From: Candidatus Rifleibacteriota bacterium
Lineage (GTDB): Bacteria; Riflebacteria; Ozemobacteria; Ozemobacterales; Ozemobacteraceae
Length of the DNA: 6,013 bases
Assembly (NCBI GenBank): GCA_029564115.1
Contig: JAKQQP010000151.1
Location: 1 to 6,013, forward strand
Direction: 5' to 3'
This document shows, one piece after another, positions 5,947 to 6,013 of this stretch. Numbering within the stretch: the first letter of the stretch is position 1; each line of letters begins with the position of its first letter. The notes beneath the pieces were generated by a model that was not told where the DNA came from, did not search any database, and saw only the letters and a program-made list of their open reading frames with translations. Made by a program: the position numbers and the translations under genes.

Positions 5947-6012
5947 TCATCGCGGCGAATAAACTCGGTGACTTTGCAATGCTTTTTCTACCTGGACCTG
6001 ATCCAGGCACAT
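5947..6012 (-). CDS. Possible 3' tail of a gene extending beyond the right edge
   Basis: On the minus strand an open frame runs from the window edge for 21 codons to TGA (5949-5947). It encodes a charged helical-looking tail (CLDQVQVEKALQSH near its middle). The stop is 42 bp before the DUF3795 start, a normal spacing for co-directional genes. The product is not recognised and the piece is too short for codon statistics; it may be chance. Confidence 0.3.
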   Translation of the reverse strand: MCLDQVQVEKALQSHRVYSPR

Positions 6013-6013
6013 G

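Noticed and set aside
5991..6007. CCTGGA/TCCAGG hairpin as a terminator
   Set aside because: The stem is only 6 bp with no T-run on either side, and it falls inside the possible gene tail.

Overview
This 6,013-base window reads as a dense bacterial chromosome segment. ORFs are short and tightly packed, and the minus-strand genes have strong Shine-Dalgarno sites (AAGGAG, AGGAGG, GGAGG, GAGGAA) about 5-7 nt before their starts. Five of the six readable stop codons are TGA. GC looks moderate (about 50-57% in most genes) but nearer 40-50% in one gene, judging from a few hand-counted lines. No rRNA, tRNA, transposase, integrase or CRISPR array is visible, and no marker here fixes the phylum.

Left part (1-1468, plus strand): the 3' portion of a large protein whose start lies outside the window. 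It looks like an alpha/alpha-toroid (terpenoid cyclase/prenyltransferase-like) protein with a DADD motif, but its function is unknown. A 149-bp convergent gap follows, holding three copies of an 8-10-base arm that can form two mutually exclusive hairpins, and an 18-bp perfect palindrome.

Middle (1618-3297, minus strand): an AlbA_2/Schlafen-like ATP-binding protein of the RecG-C-terminal-like type. It starts at TTG. Its GHKL-type ATPase domain and winged-helix tail are joined by four perfect LRPE repeats, encoded by an in-frame 12-bp DNA tandem repeat. Its lower GC suggests it is an accessory gene.

Right part (3298-6013, minus strand): a run of small stress or resistance-type genes all read leftward. 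In order of transcription they are a possible 3' tail of an off-window gene, a cysteine-rich DUF3795 protein, a clear homologue of AAC(6')-Ii-type aminoglycoside 6'-N-acetyltransferases, an AraC-family regulator with a GyrI-like drug-binding domain, and a RimJ/RimL-like GNAT acetyltransferase. Strong hairpins after the AAC(6')-like gene and after the AraC gene suggest they are separate or attenuated transcription units rather than one operon.

The most interesting points are the adjacency of the AAC(6')-like gene and the GyrI-type AraC regulator, the hypervariable-looking LRPE linker, and the unassigned DxDD toroid protein. I see no convincing wholly new multi-gene system.
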